Origin: SKLM01 sp964390305
GTDB lineage: Bacteria > Chloroflexota > Anaerolineae > B4-G1
Length of the DNA: 16,205 nucleotides
Assembly (NCBI GenBank): GCA_964390305.1
Contig: CAYMHT010000057.1
Location: 1 to 16,205 of the forward strand
Reading direction: 5' to 3'
Below the pieces are notes generated by a model that saw only the letters and a list, made by a program, of their open reading frames with translations, was not told the origin of the DNA and made no database searches. The translations under genes and the position numbers were made by a program. Positions 1 through 7,297 of the stretch are shown here, in pieces (the stretch's first letter is position 1; the number at the start of each line of letters is the position of its first letter).

Positions 1-2
1 CC

Positions 3-518
3 GACACCGAGCGGGAGCTGTACCAGGAGCTCAGACGCCTGCTGAAGGAGGGCGTGATCTACCACTGCGGCCCCGTCGTCCGCCGTCTCCCCCCTTCCCA
101 GGAGGACACACCCTTCCCCCCCTATGAGGGGGGGACAGAGGGGGGGTGGCAGTTCGTCGCCGCTGGGCCCACCACCTCGATCCGCGAGGAGGTCTACGAG
201 CCGGACATCATCGAGCATTTCGGGCTCCGCGGCGTGATCGGGAAGGGTGGGATGGGCCCCAACACCCTCCGCGCCTGCCGGGAGCACGGTGCCGTGTATC
301 TCCACGCCGTCGGTGGGGCCGCCTCCCTCATCGCCGACGCGGTGCAGGAGGTCGTCGCCGTCCACAAGAAGGACGCCTTCGGCGTCCCGGAGGCCTTCTG
401 GGTCATCCGTGTCGAGGGCTTCCCTCTGGTGGTCACCATGGACACCCACGGGAAGAGCATCCACGACCAGGTCGAAGCGGCTTCGAAAGCGGCTTTGGAT
501 CAGCTCATGGTCAGCTAA
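3..518 (+). CDS. Class I fumarate hydratase / tartrate dehydratase, beta-type (C-terminal) subunit, 5' truncated
   Basis: The reading frame is open from base 3 and continues leftward out of the window, so the true start is not seen. The protein has the hallmarks of the iron-sulfur (class I) fumarase C-terminal domain: YHCGP, then AAGPTTS, then GVIGKGGM and AVYLHAVGGAA, ending with an FPLVVTMDTHGKS stretch. This subunit works with an alpha subunit carrying the [4Fe-4S] cluster to interconvert fumarate and malate; the alpha subunit would be expected just upstream. Between the CGP and GPTTS blocks there are about 20 extra residues rich in P, G and E, encoded by a C-tract/G-tract palindrome, where relatives have a short Gly/Pro linker. 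The frame is kept, so the protein may still fold. Tartrate dehydratase is the main alternative; the neighbouring 2-oxoacid oxidoreductase favours fumarase. Confidence 0.88.
   Translation, partial: DTERELYQELRRLLKEGVIYHCGPVVRRLPPSQEDTPFPPYEGGTEGGWQFVAAGPTTSIREEVYEPDIIEHFGLRGVIGKGGMGPNTLRACREHGAVYLHAVGGAASLIADAVQEVVAVHKKDAFGVPEAFWVIRVEGFPLVVTMDTHGKSIHDQVEAASKAALDQLMVS
88..149. repeat. C-tract/G-tract palindromic insert inside the fumarase gene
   Basis: Seven C (116-122) and seven G (128-134) flank TATGA, giving a perfect 7-bp hairpin. A second G tract at 140-146 and an upstream C-rich stretch extend the skewed block. It encodes a P/G/E-rich segment in frame between two conserved fumarase blocks. 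The form resembles small dispersed palindromic repeats that insert in genes; family membership was not tested. The outer limits are approximate. Confidence 0.6.
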
Positions 519-538
519 GCGTATCGGCTCACCAGTTT

Positions 539-570
539 GCCGGTCCGCCGGTACGCCGGTGTGCCGGTCC
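539..570. repeat. Four tandem 8-bp GCCGGTNN units
   Basis: Four consecutive octamers starting GCCGGT (539, 547, 555, 563) with varying last two bases (CC, AC, GT, CC) lie between the fumarase stop and korD. They are GC-rich and partly self-complementary through the GCCGGC-like core. The function is unknown; this could be a dispersed intergenic repeat. Confidence 0.7.
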
Positions 571-598
571 AGTCGCCTATCCAGGTACGAAGGGGCAA

Positions 599-874
599 AT
601 GAAATACTGGAGAGAACCGCTCGACTTGAAGGACCTCCGCGTCCCTCGCGGCGAGATCCACGTGCTGGTGGAGCGTTGCAAGGGCTGCGGCTGGTGCGTT
701 GAGTTCTGCCCACGCGACGTACTGGAGGTCTCGGACGAGATCAACAGTAAAGGGTATCACCCCCCGAGGACGGTTCGGCCGGAGACGTGCGTCAGTTGCG
801 GGCTGTGCGAGTTGCTCTGCCCGGAGTTTGCCATCTACGTCGTGGAGGGGGAAGGCGAGGCGGTGATACTGTGA
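599..874 (+). CDS. korD: 2-oxoacid:ferredoxin oxidoreductase delta subunit (2x[4Fe-4S] ferredoxin)
   Basis: This 91-residue ferredoxin-like subunit carries two clusters. The first motif is CKGCGWCVEFCP (Cys27, 30, 33, 37) and the second is CVSCGLCELLCP (Cys64, 67, 70, 74), each followed by the usual Pro. In KOR/VOR-type complexes this subunit carries electrons between the thiamine-diphosphate centre and external ferredoxin. The ATG at 599 is preceded by GAAGGGG at suitable spacing, and the length is typical for delta subunits. A longer open frame upstream lacks homology and was not used. The stop codon overlaps the GTG of korA by four bases (GTGA), so translation is probably coupled. Identity as a KOR subunit rather than a generic ferredoxin rests on the immediate korA-korB-korC context. 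Confidence 0.92.
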   Translation: MKYWREPLDLKDLRVPRGEIHVLVERCKGCGWCVEFCPRDVLEVSDEINSKGYHPPRTVRPETCVSCGLCELLCPEFAIYVVEGEGEAVIL

Positions 875-2052
875 GTACGGAGACCCAACAAGGCGTGCTG
901 TCAGGAGAGTTCTTCATGCAGGGGGACATCGCCTGCGCGGAAGGGGCCATCTGCGCCGGCTGCCGGTTCTTCGGTGGCTATCCCATTACGCCGGCCACCG
1001 AGGTGGCGCAACGCATGAGCGAGCGCCTGCCGCTGGTGGACGGGATGTACATCCAGATGGAGGATGAGTTGGCCTCGATCGGTGCGGTATTGGGGGCCTC
1101 GTGGGCCGGCACGAAGGCTATGACGGCCACCAGCGGGCCAGGTTTCTCGCTGATGATGGAGAACCTGGGCCTGGGCATCATGCTTGAGACGCCCTGCGTG
1201 CTGGTCAACGTTCAGCGCGGTGGTCCGTCCACCGGGCTGCCGACGCTTGGCAGTCAGGGGGATATGATGCAGGCCCGCTGGGGATCGCACGGCGATTACT
1301 CGATCATCGCCTTGGCGCCGTCCTCTCCGCAGGAGCTGTTCGACCTGACCATCCACGCATTCAATCTCTCTGAGATCTACCGGACACCGGTGCTGGTGAT
1401 GACCGACGCTGAGGTGGGCCATATGACGGAGAAGGTGGTCATTCCCCCGGCCGAGGAGCTCGAGATTGTGGAGCGGCGGAAGCCGACCGTCGGCCCGGAC
1501 GAGTACCTGCCCTACGGCGTCGAGCCGGGGGAATGGGTGTCGCCGATGGCTACGGCCGGCGATGGCTATCACATCCACGTTACCGGCCTCACTCACGACG
1601 AGCAGGGCTACCCCGTCACGAGCGACGACAGTGCCCAGTGGTCGCTGGTGCAGCGGCTCATCGGCAAGATCGAGGAGAACAAGGACGACCTCATTATCCT
1701 ACAGGAGGACGGATTGGAGGATGCCGAGGTAGTCGTGGTGTCCTACGGCATAGCCGCCCGTACGTCTCTCTGGCCGATCCAGATGGCTCGCGAGGCGGGT
1801 ATCCGGGTGGGGCTTCTGCGACTGGTGACGGTGTGGCCTTTCCCCGACGAGCGGATCCGGGCGTTGGCCGCACAGGTCCACGGGATTGTGGTGCCGGAGA
1901 TCAACATGGGACAGGTCGTCCGCGAGGTCGAGCGCTGCGCCGCAGGCCAGACAGAGGTGTTTCGGGTCTCGCACCCGGGCGGGGGCATCCACGACCCCCA
2001 GCAGGTGTTACGTACCATTCGGGAGGCTGCGCGGTCGGGTGTGGAACCCTGA
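871..2052 (+). CDS. korA: 2-oxoglutarate:ferredoxin oxidoreductase alpha subunit
   Basis: The 393-residue protein opens with the conserved pyrimidine-binding domain of 2-oxoacid oxidoreductases. GGYPITPATE lies at about residues 35-44, followed by the glutamate-containing QMEDELASIGAVLGASWAG block and TSGPGFSLMMENLGL. The RGGPSTGLPT segment (about 111-120) resembles KorA proteins that act on 2-oxoglutarate. The C-terminal third is the transketolase-C-like domain (IQMAREAGIRVGLLRLVTVWPFP). With KorB it oxidatively decarboxylates a 2-oxoacid to acyl-CoA while reducing ferredoxin, or runs in reverse for CO2 fixation. The GTG start at 871 overlaps the korD stop and is the point where homology begins. 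Substrate assignment is from motif resemblance; a branched-chain or other 2-oxoacid is possible. Confidence 0.92.
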   Translation: MSTETQQGVLSGEFFMQGDIACAEGAICAGCRFFGGYPITPATEVAQRMSERLPLVDGMYIQMEDELASIGAVLGASWAGTKAMTATSGPGFSLMMENLGLGIMLETPCVLVNVQRGGPSTGLPTLGSQGDMMQARWGSHGDYSIIALAPSSPQELFDLTIHAFNLSEIYRTPVLVMTDAEVGHMTEKVVIPPAEELEIVERRKPTVGPDEYLPYGVEPGEWVSPMATAGDGYHIHVTGLTHDEQGYPVTSDDSAQWSLVQRLIGKIEENKDDLIILQEDGLEDAEVVVVSYGIAARTSLWPIQMAREAGIRVGLLRLVTVWPFPDERIRALAAQVHGIVVPEINMGQVVREVERCAAGQTEVFRVSHPGGGIHDPQQVLRTIREAARSGVEP

Positions 2053-2081
2053 CGCGTATCAGAGGAGATGGGGGCTTAGCG

Positions 2082-2981
2082 ATGGTCTTGGAGACGAAGC
2101 ACGAGCAGCTGCCCGGCACATTAGAGACCGACGGAGCGTCTGAGGGGTTGGATGAGGAGATTCACGGACGTCATCCGCTCGATGACCTGCTGCGCACCGA
2201 GCGTCTGCCGCACATCTGGTGCCCCGGCTGCGGATTGGGGACCTCCTTGACCTGCTTTCTGAGCGCCCTTCGCAAGTCGGGGCTGGATCTGGAAAAGACG
2301 ACCGTAGTCTCAGGAATCGGGTGCACGGGGCGCGTGGCAGGCTACGTGAAGCTGGATTCTTTCCACACCACCCACGGGCGGGCCATCCCCTTCGCCACCG
2401 GCCTGAAGCTGGGCAACCCGGAGTTGAAGGTGATCGTATTCTCCGGCGACGGGGATCTGGTAACCATCGGCGGCAATCACTTCATCCACGCTGCGCGGCG
2501 CAACATCGACTTGACGGTCATCTGCGTCAACAACTTCAACTACGGGATGACGGGCGGTCAGGTGGGGGCGACGACGCCCGTGGGCGGCATCACGACCACG
2601 TCACCGTACGGCAACTATGAGTACCCATTCAACGTGTCGGCCCTGGCGGCTTCGAGCGGCGCGGTGTACGTGGCGCGCTGGACGGTGCTCCATGCCCGGC
2701 GGTTGGAGCGCGCGATGACGGAGGCATTGCTCAAGCCAGGGTTCAGTCTGGTCGAGGTGATTTCGCCCTGTCCCACGGGCTTTGGTCGCCGTCACAAGCA
2801 GCGTGAGGGCCTGGACACGCTGCGGTACTACCGCGAGCACGGCATCATCGATCATGACGCCGATCTCCGCAAGGCCGACATTCGACTGGGCAGCTCTTTC
2901 GTCGAGGGCAACTTCGTCAACGTCGATAAGCCGACCTTCTTGGAGCAGCGGTCGGAGTGCCTGCGCCAGGCATTCAAGTAG
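2082..2981 (+). CDS. korB: 2-oxoglutarate:ferredoxin oxidoreductase beta subunit
   Basis: This is the thiamine-diphosphate-binding subunit, 299 residues. HIWCPGCGLG at 44-53 holds the first cluster-type Cys pair typical of KorB. The diphosphate/Mg site is GDGD at 122-125, followed by NNFNYGMTGGQ at 150-160, and SPCPTGFGRRHK lies further on. The ATG at 2082 follows AGAGGAGATG and starts shortly before the homologous region. The reading frame is open far upstream over korA but that part has no family signal. It sits 29 bp after korA. The first 40 residues form an acidic, low-conservation leader somewhat longer than in many KorB proteins. Function is with KorA as the catalytic core. Confidence 0.93.
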   Translation: MVLETKHEQLPGTLETDGASEGLDEEIHGRHPLDDLLRTERLPHIWCPGCGLGTSLTCFLSALRKSGLDLEKTTVVSGIGCTGRVAGYVKLDSFHTTHGRAIPFATGLKLGNPELKVIVFSGDGDLVTIGGNHFIHAARRNIDLTVICVNNFNYGMTGGQVGATTPVGGITTTSPYGNYEYPFNVSALAASSGAVYVARWTVLHARRLERAMTEALLKPGFSLVEVISPCPTGFGRRHKQREGLDTLRYYREHGIIDHDADLRKADIRLGSSFVEGNFVNVDKPTFLEQRSECLRQAFK

Positions 2982-3073
2982 CTGCAGTTTTGAGTGGAGC
3001 ATGACCATTCCACCCAGGCTGGGTGAAGGTGCCTGAGTGGGTGTAGCGGGAGCCTGCGGGCAGGAGGCAGAGG

Positions 3074-3643
3074 TTGAATCGTCTGGAGATACGGCTATCT
3101 GGTTTCGGGGGGCAGGGGATTATCCGTAGCGGAGAGATCGTGGGCAGAGCGGCGGCTCTCTACGACGGCCGGTATGCCACATTCACACAGAGCTACGGGC
3201 CGGAGTCCCGGGGCGGCGCCTGTGCGGCCCAGGTGATCATCGCCGATGATCCGGTCGAATTGAGTTATCCTCATCTTGTGGATCCTTCCATTCTGATCAT
3301 CATGTCGCAGGGAGCGTACAACAAGTACGTCCCGGGCTTTCGCGAGGACGGCTTGCTGGTGGTGGATGAGGATCTGGTGGGGCTGGATGAGGCAGCCGAG
3401 TCCCTGCGCGTGATTGGTATCCCGGCCACGCGCCTGGCCGAGGAACTGGGACGCCGTATCGTGGCAAACGTGGTTATGCTGGGCTTCGTGGCTGCGGTGA
3501 CCGATATCGTCTCGCCGGGGGCCATGAAGAAAGCGGTGCTCGATTCGGTGCCGAAGGGCACGGAGGAGCTGAACACGCGCGCGTTTGAGACAGGGTTCGA
3601 GCATGGGCGGAGGCGGGGGGCGATAGACGACGTCGGTGGATAG
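3074..3643 (+). CDS. korC: 2-oxoacid:ferredoxin oxidoreductase gamma subunit
   Basis: The 189-residue protein has the POR/KOR gamma signature: SGFGGQGIIRSGEI near the N terminus, then TFTQSYGPESRGGACAAQVIIAD and DPSILIIMSQGAYNKY. It completes the four-subunit set korD-korA-korB-korC. The start is TTG at 3074, with CAGGAGGCAGAGG immediately upstream; it is unusual but well supported, and homology starts at residue 3. There are 92 bp between korB and this gene, with no clear promoter seen. The C-terminal tail (EHGRRRGAIDDVGG) is charged and not conserved. A further 77 bp separate it from the Hdr block, so the two groups may share a transcript. Confidence 0.93.
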   Translation: MNRLEIRLSGFGGQGIIRSGEIVGRAAALYDGRYATFTQSYGPESRGGACAAQVIIADDPVELSYPHLVDPSILIIMSQGAYNKYVPGFREDGLLVVDEDLVGLDEAAESLRVIGIPATRLAEELGRRIVANVVMLGFVAAVTDIVSPGAMKKAVLDSVPKGTEELNTRAFETGFEHGRRRGAIDDVGG

Positions 3644-3720
3644 ACGAGGTCGGAACGCAGCGCGCGCGGTGCGCAATCAGGCCCATTTGGTGTGAGGGGC
3701 GAGTTTCTAGGGCTCAGCCT

Positions 3721-5064
3721 ATGACAGGTGCGGAGAGGGACATGCCGGACAGACCACGTCCGGCGGGTCAGCAACAGCCAAGAGAGGCTCTCGTGATCGG
3801 CGGGGGTATCGCCGGCATCCAGGCGTCGCTCGATCTGGCTGACATGGGCGTGCGCGTGCATCTGGTCGAGAAGAGCCCCACCATCGGCGGGCGCATGGCT
3901 CAACTGGACAGGACCTTCCCCACGAACGACTGTGCCACCTGCATCCTCTCACCGAAGATGGTCGAGTGCGACCGCCATCCCGACATCGCAATCCATACCC
4001 TTTCGGAGGTGCAGGCCGTCACGGGTGAGGCGGGCGATTTCACGGTCCAGGTGTTGAAGAGAGCGCGCTACGTGGACGAGCAGGCGTGTACGTCCTGCGG
4101 CGACTGTGCCGAGGTCTGCCCCGTCGTCAAGCGGAATGAATTTCAGATGGGCCTGTCAACGCGGCGGGCGATCTACATCCCCTTCGCCCAGGCCGTTCCA
4201 CAGGCCTACGTCAGAGACCCCAACGACTGCCTGGGCGACGAACCCATGGCCTGCGGGCGCTGCATCGAGGCGTGCAAGAAAGGGTGTATCGACTTCGACA
4301 TGCAGGACGAGGTCATCGTGCTGTCGGTGGGCGCGATCGTGTTGGCTGTGGGCATGGAGACCTTCGATCCGGCGCCGCTGACCGAGTACGGTTACACGCG
4401 CTACGAGAACGTCATCACCGGTCTGGAGTTCGAGCGGTTGATCTGTGCCAGCGGACCCTCCGGTGGGCGTCTCATCCGCCTGACCGATTCGAAGGAGCCG
4501 AAGGTGATCGGCTTCATCCAGTGCGTTGGATCCCGCAATCTGCAGTACCAGAGGTTCTGTTCGGCAGTCTGCTGCATGCACGCCACCAAGGAGGCCGTTC
4601 TCGCCCGCGAACAGATCCCAGATGTCCAGTCGTATGTCTTCTACACAGACCTGCGTGCTTCTGGCAAGGGGTTCCGCGAATACATCGAGCGTGCCAAGGA
4701 GGAGTACGCGGTCGAGTACATCCGCAGTCGCGTGGCCCAGATCGAGGAAGACGAGGACGGGAGGCTGGCCTTCCACTACGAGGACGCGGCGACGGCCCGT
4801 CCCAAGGAGATGCGGGTCGATCTGGCCGTGTTGGCCACCAGCGTCCTACCCGGTGCAGATGTGGCCACGCTGGCTGAGGTTCTGAGCGTCGAGTTGGACG
4901 AGTATGGTTTCCTGGAGACGAATCCCCTCTCGCCAACGGACACGACGCGAGATGGCGTGTTTGCCTGTGGGTGTTGTCGGGCTCCGGTTGACATTCCACA
5001 GGCGGTGGCTCAGGCCAGCGGTGCGGCGGCGCGGGCGGCACAAGTGGTAGGCGATGGCCGATGA
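3721..5064 (+). CDS. hdrA: Short HdrA-type FAD/iron-sulfur protein (Cys form, HdrA-1)
   Basis: HdrA is the flavoprotein of heterodisulfide reductase that splits electron pairs. This copy starts directly at the FAD fold (GGGIAGIQASLDLA, residues 27-40) and lacks the usual N-terminal domain of about 145 residues and the C-terminal ferredoxins. It has the cluster motif DCATCILSPKM (Cys71, Cys74), an inserted ferredoxin domain (CTSCGDCAEVCP and CGRCIEACKKGC), the FIQCVGSR motif and a Cys-rich FCSAVCCMHATK block. At 447 residues it is close in size to QmoA-type proteins. ATG 3721 is used; ATG 3742 has a better GGAG spacing and would remove seven unconserved residues. Its stop overlaps the next ATG (ATGA), suggesting a stoichiometric partner. 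Cys74 aligns with the TGA in the third HdrA of this locus. Confidence 0.9.
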   Translation: MTGAERDMPDRPRPAGQQQPREALVIGGGIAGIQASLDLADMGVRVHLVEKSPTIGGRMAQLDRTFPTNDCATCILSPKMVECDRHPDIAIHTLSEVQAVTGEAGDFTVQVLKRARYVDEQACTSCGDCAEVCPVVKRNEFQMGLSTRRAIYIPFAQAVPQAYVRDPNDCLGDEPMACGRCIEACKKGCIDFDMQDEVIVLSVGAIVLAVGMETFDPAPLTEYGYTRYENVITGLEFERLICASGPSGGRLIRLTDSKEPKVIGFIQCVGSRNLQYQRFCSAVCCMHATKEAVLAREQIPDVQSYVFYTDLRASGKGFREYIERAKEEYAVEYIRSRVAQIEEDEDGRLAFHYEDAATARPKEMRVDLAVLATSVLPGADVATLAEVLSVELDEYGFLETNPLSPTDTTRDGVFACGCCRAPVDIPQAVAQASGAAARAAQVVGDGR

Positions 5065-6824
5065 TCGATACACCGCGCATCGGTGTCTTCGTCTGTCACT
5101 GCGGCACCAACATCGCCGGTCACGTGGACGTGGAGGCCGTGGACGAGTATGCCCGGACGCTGCCGGGCGTCGTCTTCGTCCAACGCAACCTGTACACGTG
5201 CTCCGACGCTGGCCTGCGGGAGATCAAGGAGGCCATCGCCGATGAGAGGCTGGATGTTGTGGTGGTGGCTGCGTGCACACCTCGCACCCACGAGCCGCTG
5301 TTTCAGGGGGCGTGCCGTGAGGCGGATTTGAACCCCTACTTGCTCGAGTTCGTCAACATCCGCGATCAGTGTTCCTGGGTCCATAGGAAGGAGCCGGAGG
5401 CGGCCACCCGGAAGGCACAGGATCTGGTGCGCATGGGGGTGGCGAAGGCGCGTCTCCTGGAGCCACTGGAGGAGCACGAGGTGCCGGTGGATCCGGTGGC
5501 GTTGGTGATCGGCGGGGGGATCATCGGTATGACGGCAGCGCTCAACCTGGCTAACCGCGGCTTCTCAGTGAAGCTGGTGGAGCGGGAGCCTGAGCTGGGG
5601 GGGATGATGCTGCGTCTGCACGTGCTCTACCCCACGCGGGCGGACGCGCTCGAGGTGGTCCAGGAGCGCATCGCCGAGGTGCGGCGGCAAGATGGCATCG
5701 AGGTCTTCACGTCGTCGGTTGTGAGCGGTGTGAAGGGGTTCGTCGGCAACTATGAGGTGACGATCGAGAGGGTGGGGGATCGGAAAGGCGGCGCTCGGGA
5801 GAGGACGGACGACCGGGGGCCGTCCACCGACGGAGCGGCCTGCCGATCGGTCGGAGCTGGGGCCATCATCGTCGCCATCGGGACGAACGTGTTTCGGCCG
5901 GAGGGACTGTACGGCTACGATGGGAAGCGCGTCATCACTCAGCTGGAGCTAGAGGAGCGCTTCAGGATGGATCAGCTGGATGTGGATCGCGTCGTGATGA
6001 TCCAGTGCGTGGGGGCCCGCTGTGCGGAGCGCCCCTATTGCTCACGGATCTGCTGCACCACGGCGATCAAGAATGCGTTGGAGATCAAGGACCGTTGTCC
6101 TGGCGCGGAGGTCTACATCCTGTACCGGGACGCTGAGACCCAGGGCACGCGCTACGAGGCCTACTACACCCAGGCCCGCGAGGCCGGCGTCCAGTTCGTC
6201 CGCTACGACGTCGAGCGTCCCCCGGAGGTGCTGGAGGAGCGGGTCCTGGTGTACGACGAGATGCTGGGAGCCAGGCTGAGCATCCCCTGCGACATGGTGG
6301 TGCTCTCGACGCCGTTGGTGGCCACAGAGGGCGCGCACGAGCTGGCCCAGATGCTCAAGGTGCCGGTAGACGAGTATGGCTTCTTTCTGGAGGCTCACGT
6401 CAAGCTCCGCCCGCTGGATTTCGCCACCGACGGCATCTACGTGGCCGGCACGGCCCGTTGGCCAGGTCACCTGGAGGAGACCATCGCCCAGGCCTACGGC
6501 GCGGCGGCGCGGGCGGCCACCATCCTCTCCAAGGAGCACGTCATCTCGTCAGGCGTCGTGGCGCGGGTGAACGAGCATCTGTGCCGGGGCTGTGGTCGCT
6601 GCGTGGCGGTCTGCGAGTTCGGCGCGCCATCGCTGGAGGAGACGTCGCCGGGAATGAAGGTTGCTCACGTCAACGCAGTGATGTGCAAGGGATGCGGGGC
6701 CTGCGCGTCGGTCTGTCCCACCGGGGCGATGCAGGCCTGTCACTTCACGGATGAGCAGGTCACGGCGATGGTGCGGTCGGCGCTGGAGCCGGCCTCGTCC
6801 TTCGCGTGGGGGAACCGTCTGTGA
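5061..6824 (+). CDS. hdrA: HdrA-type protein with N-terminal domain and C-terminal 2x[4Fe-4S], lacking the Cys-rich centre (HdrA-2)
   Basis: The 587-residue protein begins with the HdrA N-terminal domain (IGVFVCHCGTNIAG, then YTCSD, ACTPRTHEP and NIRDQCSWVH). A FAD fold follows (VIGGGIIGMTAALNLA at about 149-164). The MIQCVGARCAERPYCSRICC block is kept. Two C-terminal clusters are CRGCGRCVAVC (Cys508-518) and CKGCGACASVCP (Cys542-552). Two standard elements are missing: the DCxxC motif after the FAD fold (here LHVLYPTRADALEVV) and the inserted ferredoxin domain, which is replaced by a charged low-complexity stretch encoded at about 5776-5856. HdrA-1 has exactly those missing parts and lacks these ends, so the pair could form one heterodimer, as QmoA/QmoB do. 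The start overlaps the preceding stop. Confidence 0.88.
   Translation: MIDTPRIGVFVCHCGTNIAGHVDVEAVDEYARTLPGVVFVQRNLYTCSDAGLREIKEAIADERLDVVVVAACTPRTHEPLFQGACREADLNPYLLEFVNIRDQCSWVHRKEPEAATRKAQDLVRMGVAKARLLEPLEEHEVPVDPVALVIGGGIIGMTAALNLANRGFSVKLVEREPELGGMMLRLHVLYPTRADALEVVQERIAEVRRQDGIEVFTSSVVSGVKGFVGNYEVTIERVGDRKGGARERTDDRGPSTDGAACRSVGAGAIIVAIGTNVFRPEGLYGYDGKRVITQLELEERFRMDQLDVDRVVMIQCVGARCAERPYCSRICCTTAIKNALEIKDRCPGAEVYILYRDAETQGTRYEAYYTQAREAGVQFVRYDVERPPEVLEERVLVYDEMLGARLSIPCDMVVLSTPLVATEGAHELAQMLKVPVDEYGFFLEAHVKLRPLDFATDGIYVAGTARWPGHLEETIAQAYGAAARAATILSKEHVISSGVVARVNEHLCRGCGRCVAVCEFGAPSLEETSPGMKVAHVNAVMCKGCGACASVCPTGAMQACHFTDEQVTAMVRSALEPASSFAWGNRL
5776..5856. repeat. Low-complexity linker insert in HdrA-2
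   Basis: This segment encodes a Gly/Arg/Asp-rich stretch unlike the rest of HdrA and sits where paralogues carry a ferredoxin insertion. It holds inverted arms GGACGG (5803-5808) and CCGTCC (5820-5825) and a palindromic CCGATCGG. It may be a small repeat captured in frame. Boundaries are approximate. Confidence 0.45.
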
Positions 6825-6846
6825 TGCTCGCTGCATACCAGACGGT
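6814..6846. repeat. 8-bp inverted repeat spanning the hdrA-2 stop codon
   Basis: ACCGTCTG at 6814-6821 and CAGACGGT at 6839-6846 are perfect complements with a 17-base loop that begins with the TGA stop of hdrA-2. There is no T run, so it is not a standard terminator. It may be an mRNA stability or processing hairpin, or the trace of an insertion that split a fusion. Confidence 0.55.
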
Positions 6847-6857
6847 GCAGATCCACG

Positions 6858-7289
6858 ATGGCTGAGTTCCAGCCGCGGATCGTCGTCTTTGCCTGCACCT
6901 GGTGCTCGTACGCCGGGGCCGACCTGGCCGGGGCCAGCCGGATGCAGTACCCACCCACCACCCGGGTCATCCGCGTGATGTGCTCCGGCCGCGTGACGCC
7001 CGGGTTCATCCTGGAGGCGTTTCGACTGGGGGCCGACGGGGTACTGGTCACCGGCTGCCACCCTGGCGATTGCCATTACATCTCCGGCAACGAGAACGCC
7101 GTGGTCACGGTGGAGAAGACCGCACGGTTGCTGCAGCTTCTGGGCCTTGAGATCGAGCGGCTGCGCCTGGAGTGGATCTCGGCCGCCGAAGGGGCGCGCT
7201 TTGCGGATTTGATGAAGGAGTTCACGGAGGAGATCCGCGGGCTGGGGCCGACCGGGCTGGGAGGTGGTGGCGCAGGAGGTGAAGCGTAG
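6858..7289 (+). CDS. mvhD: MvhD/FlpD-type [2Fe-2S] electron-transfer subunit
   Basis: The 143-residue protein matches the MvhD family: VVFACTWCSYAGADLAG (Cys13, Cys16), VIRVMCSGRV, GVLVTGCHPGDCHY and a final WISAAEG block. MvhD carries one [2Fe-2S] cluster and passes electrons between a hydrogenase or formate dehydrogenase and HdrA. It lies 33 bp after hdrA-2 and in the same frame, separated only by one TGA and eleven codons; in the third HdrA here the same domain is fused. The ATG at 6858 has no clear Shine-Dalgarno sequence (CAGATCCACG precedes it), so translation may depend on coupling. The C-terminal tail is Gly-rich. The electron donor is not encoded in this window. Confidence 0.92.
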   Translation: MAEFQPRIVVFACTWCSYAGADLAGASRMQYPPTTRVIRVMCSGRVTPGFILEAFRLGADGVLVTGCHPGDCHYISGNENAVVTVEKTARLLQLLGLEIERLRLEWISAAEGARFADLMKEFTEEIRGLGPTGLGGGGAGGEA

Positions 7290-7297
7290 GGCGCGGC

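Noticed and set aside
901..1596. 231-codon minus-strand open frame opposite korA
   Set aside because: korA on the plus strand has clear family motifs throughout, and the antisense product is low-complexity His/Arg-rich.
6822..6824. TGA ending HdrA-2 as another selenocysteine codon
   Set aside because: It falls in a non-conserved linker with no Cys at that place in the fused paralogue, and the nearby inverted repeat places the TGA at the loop edge rather than upstream of a stem as a SECIS requires.
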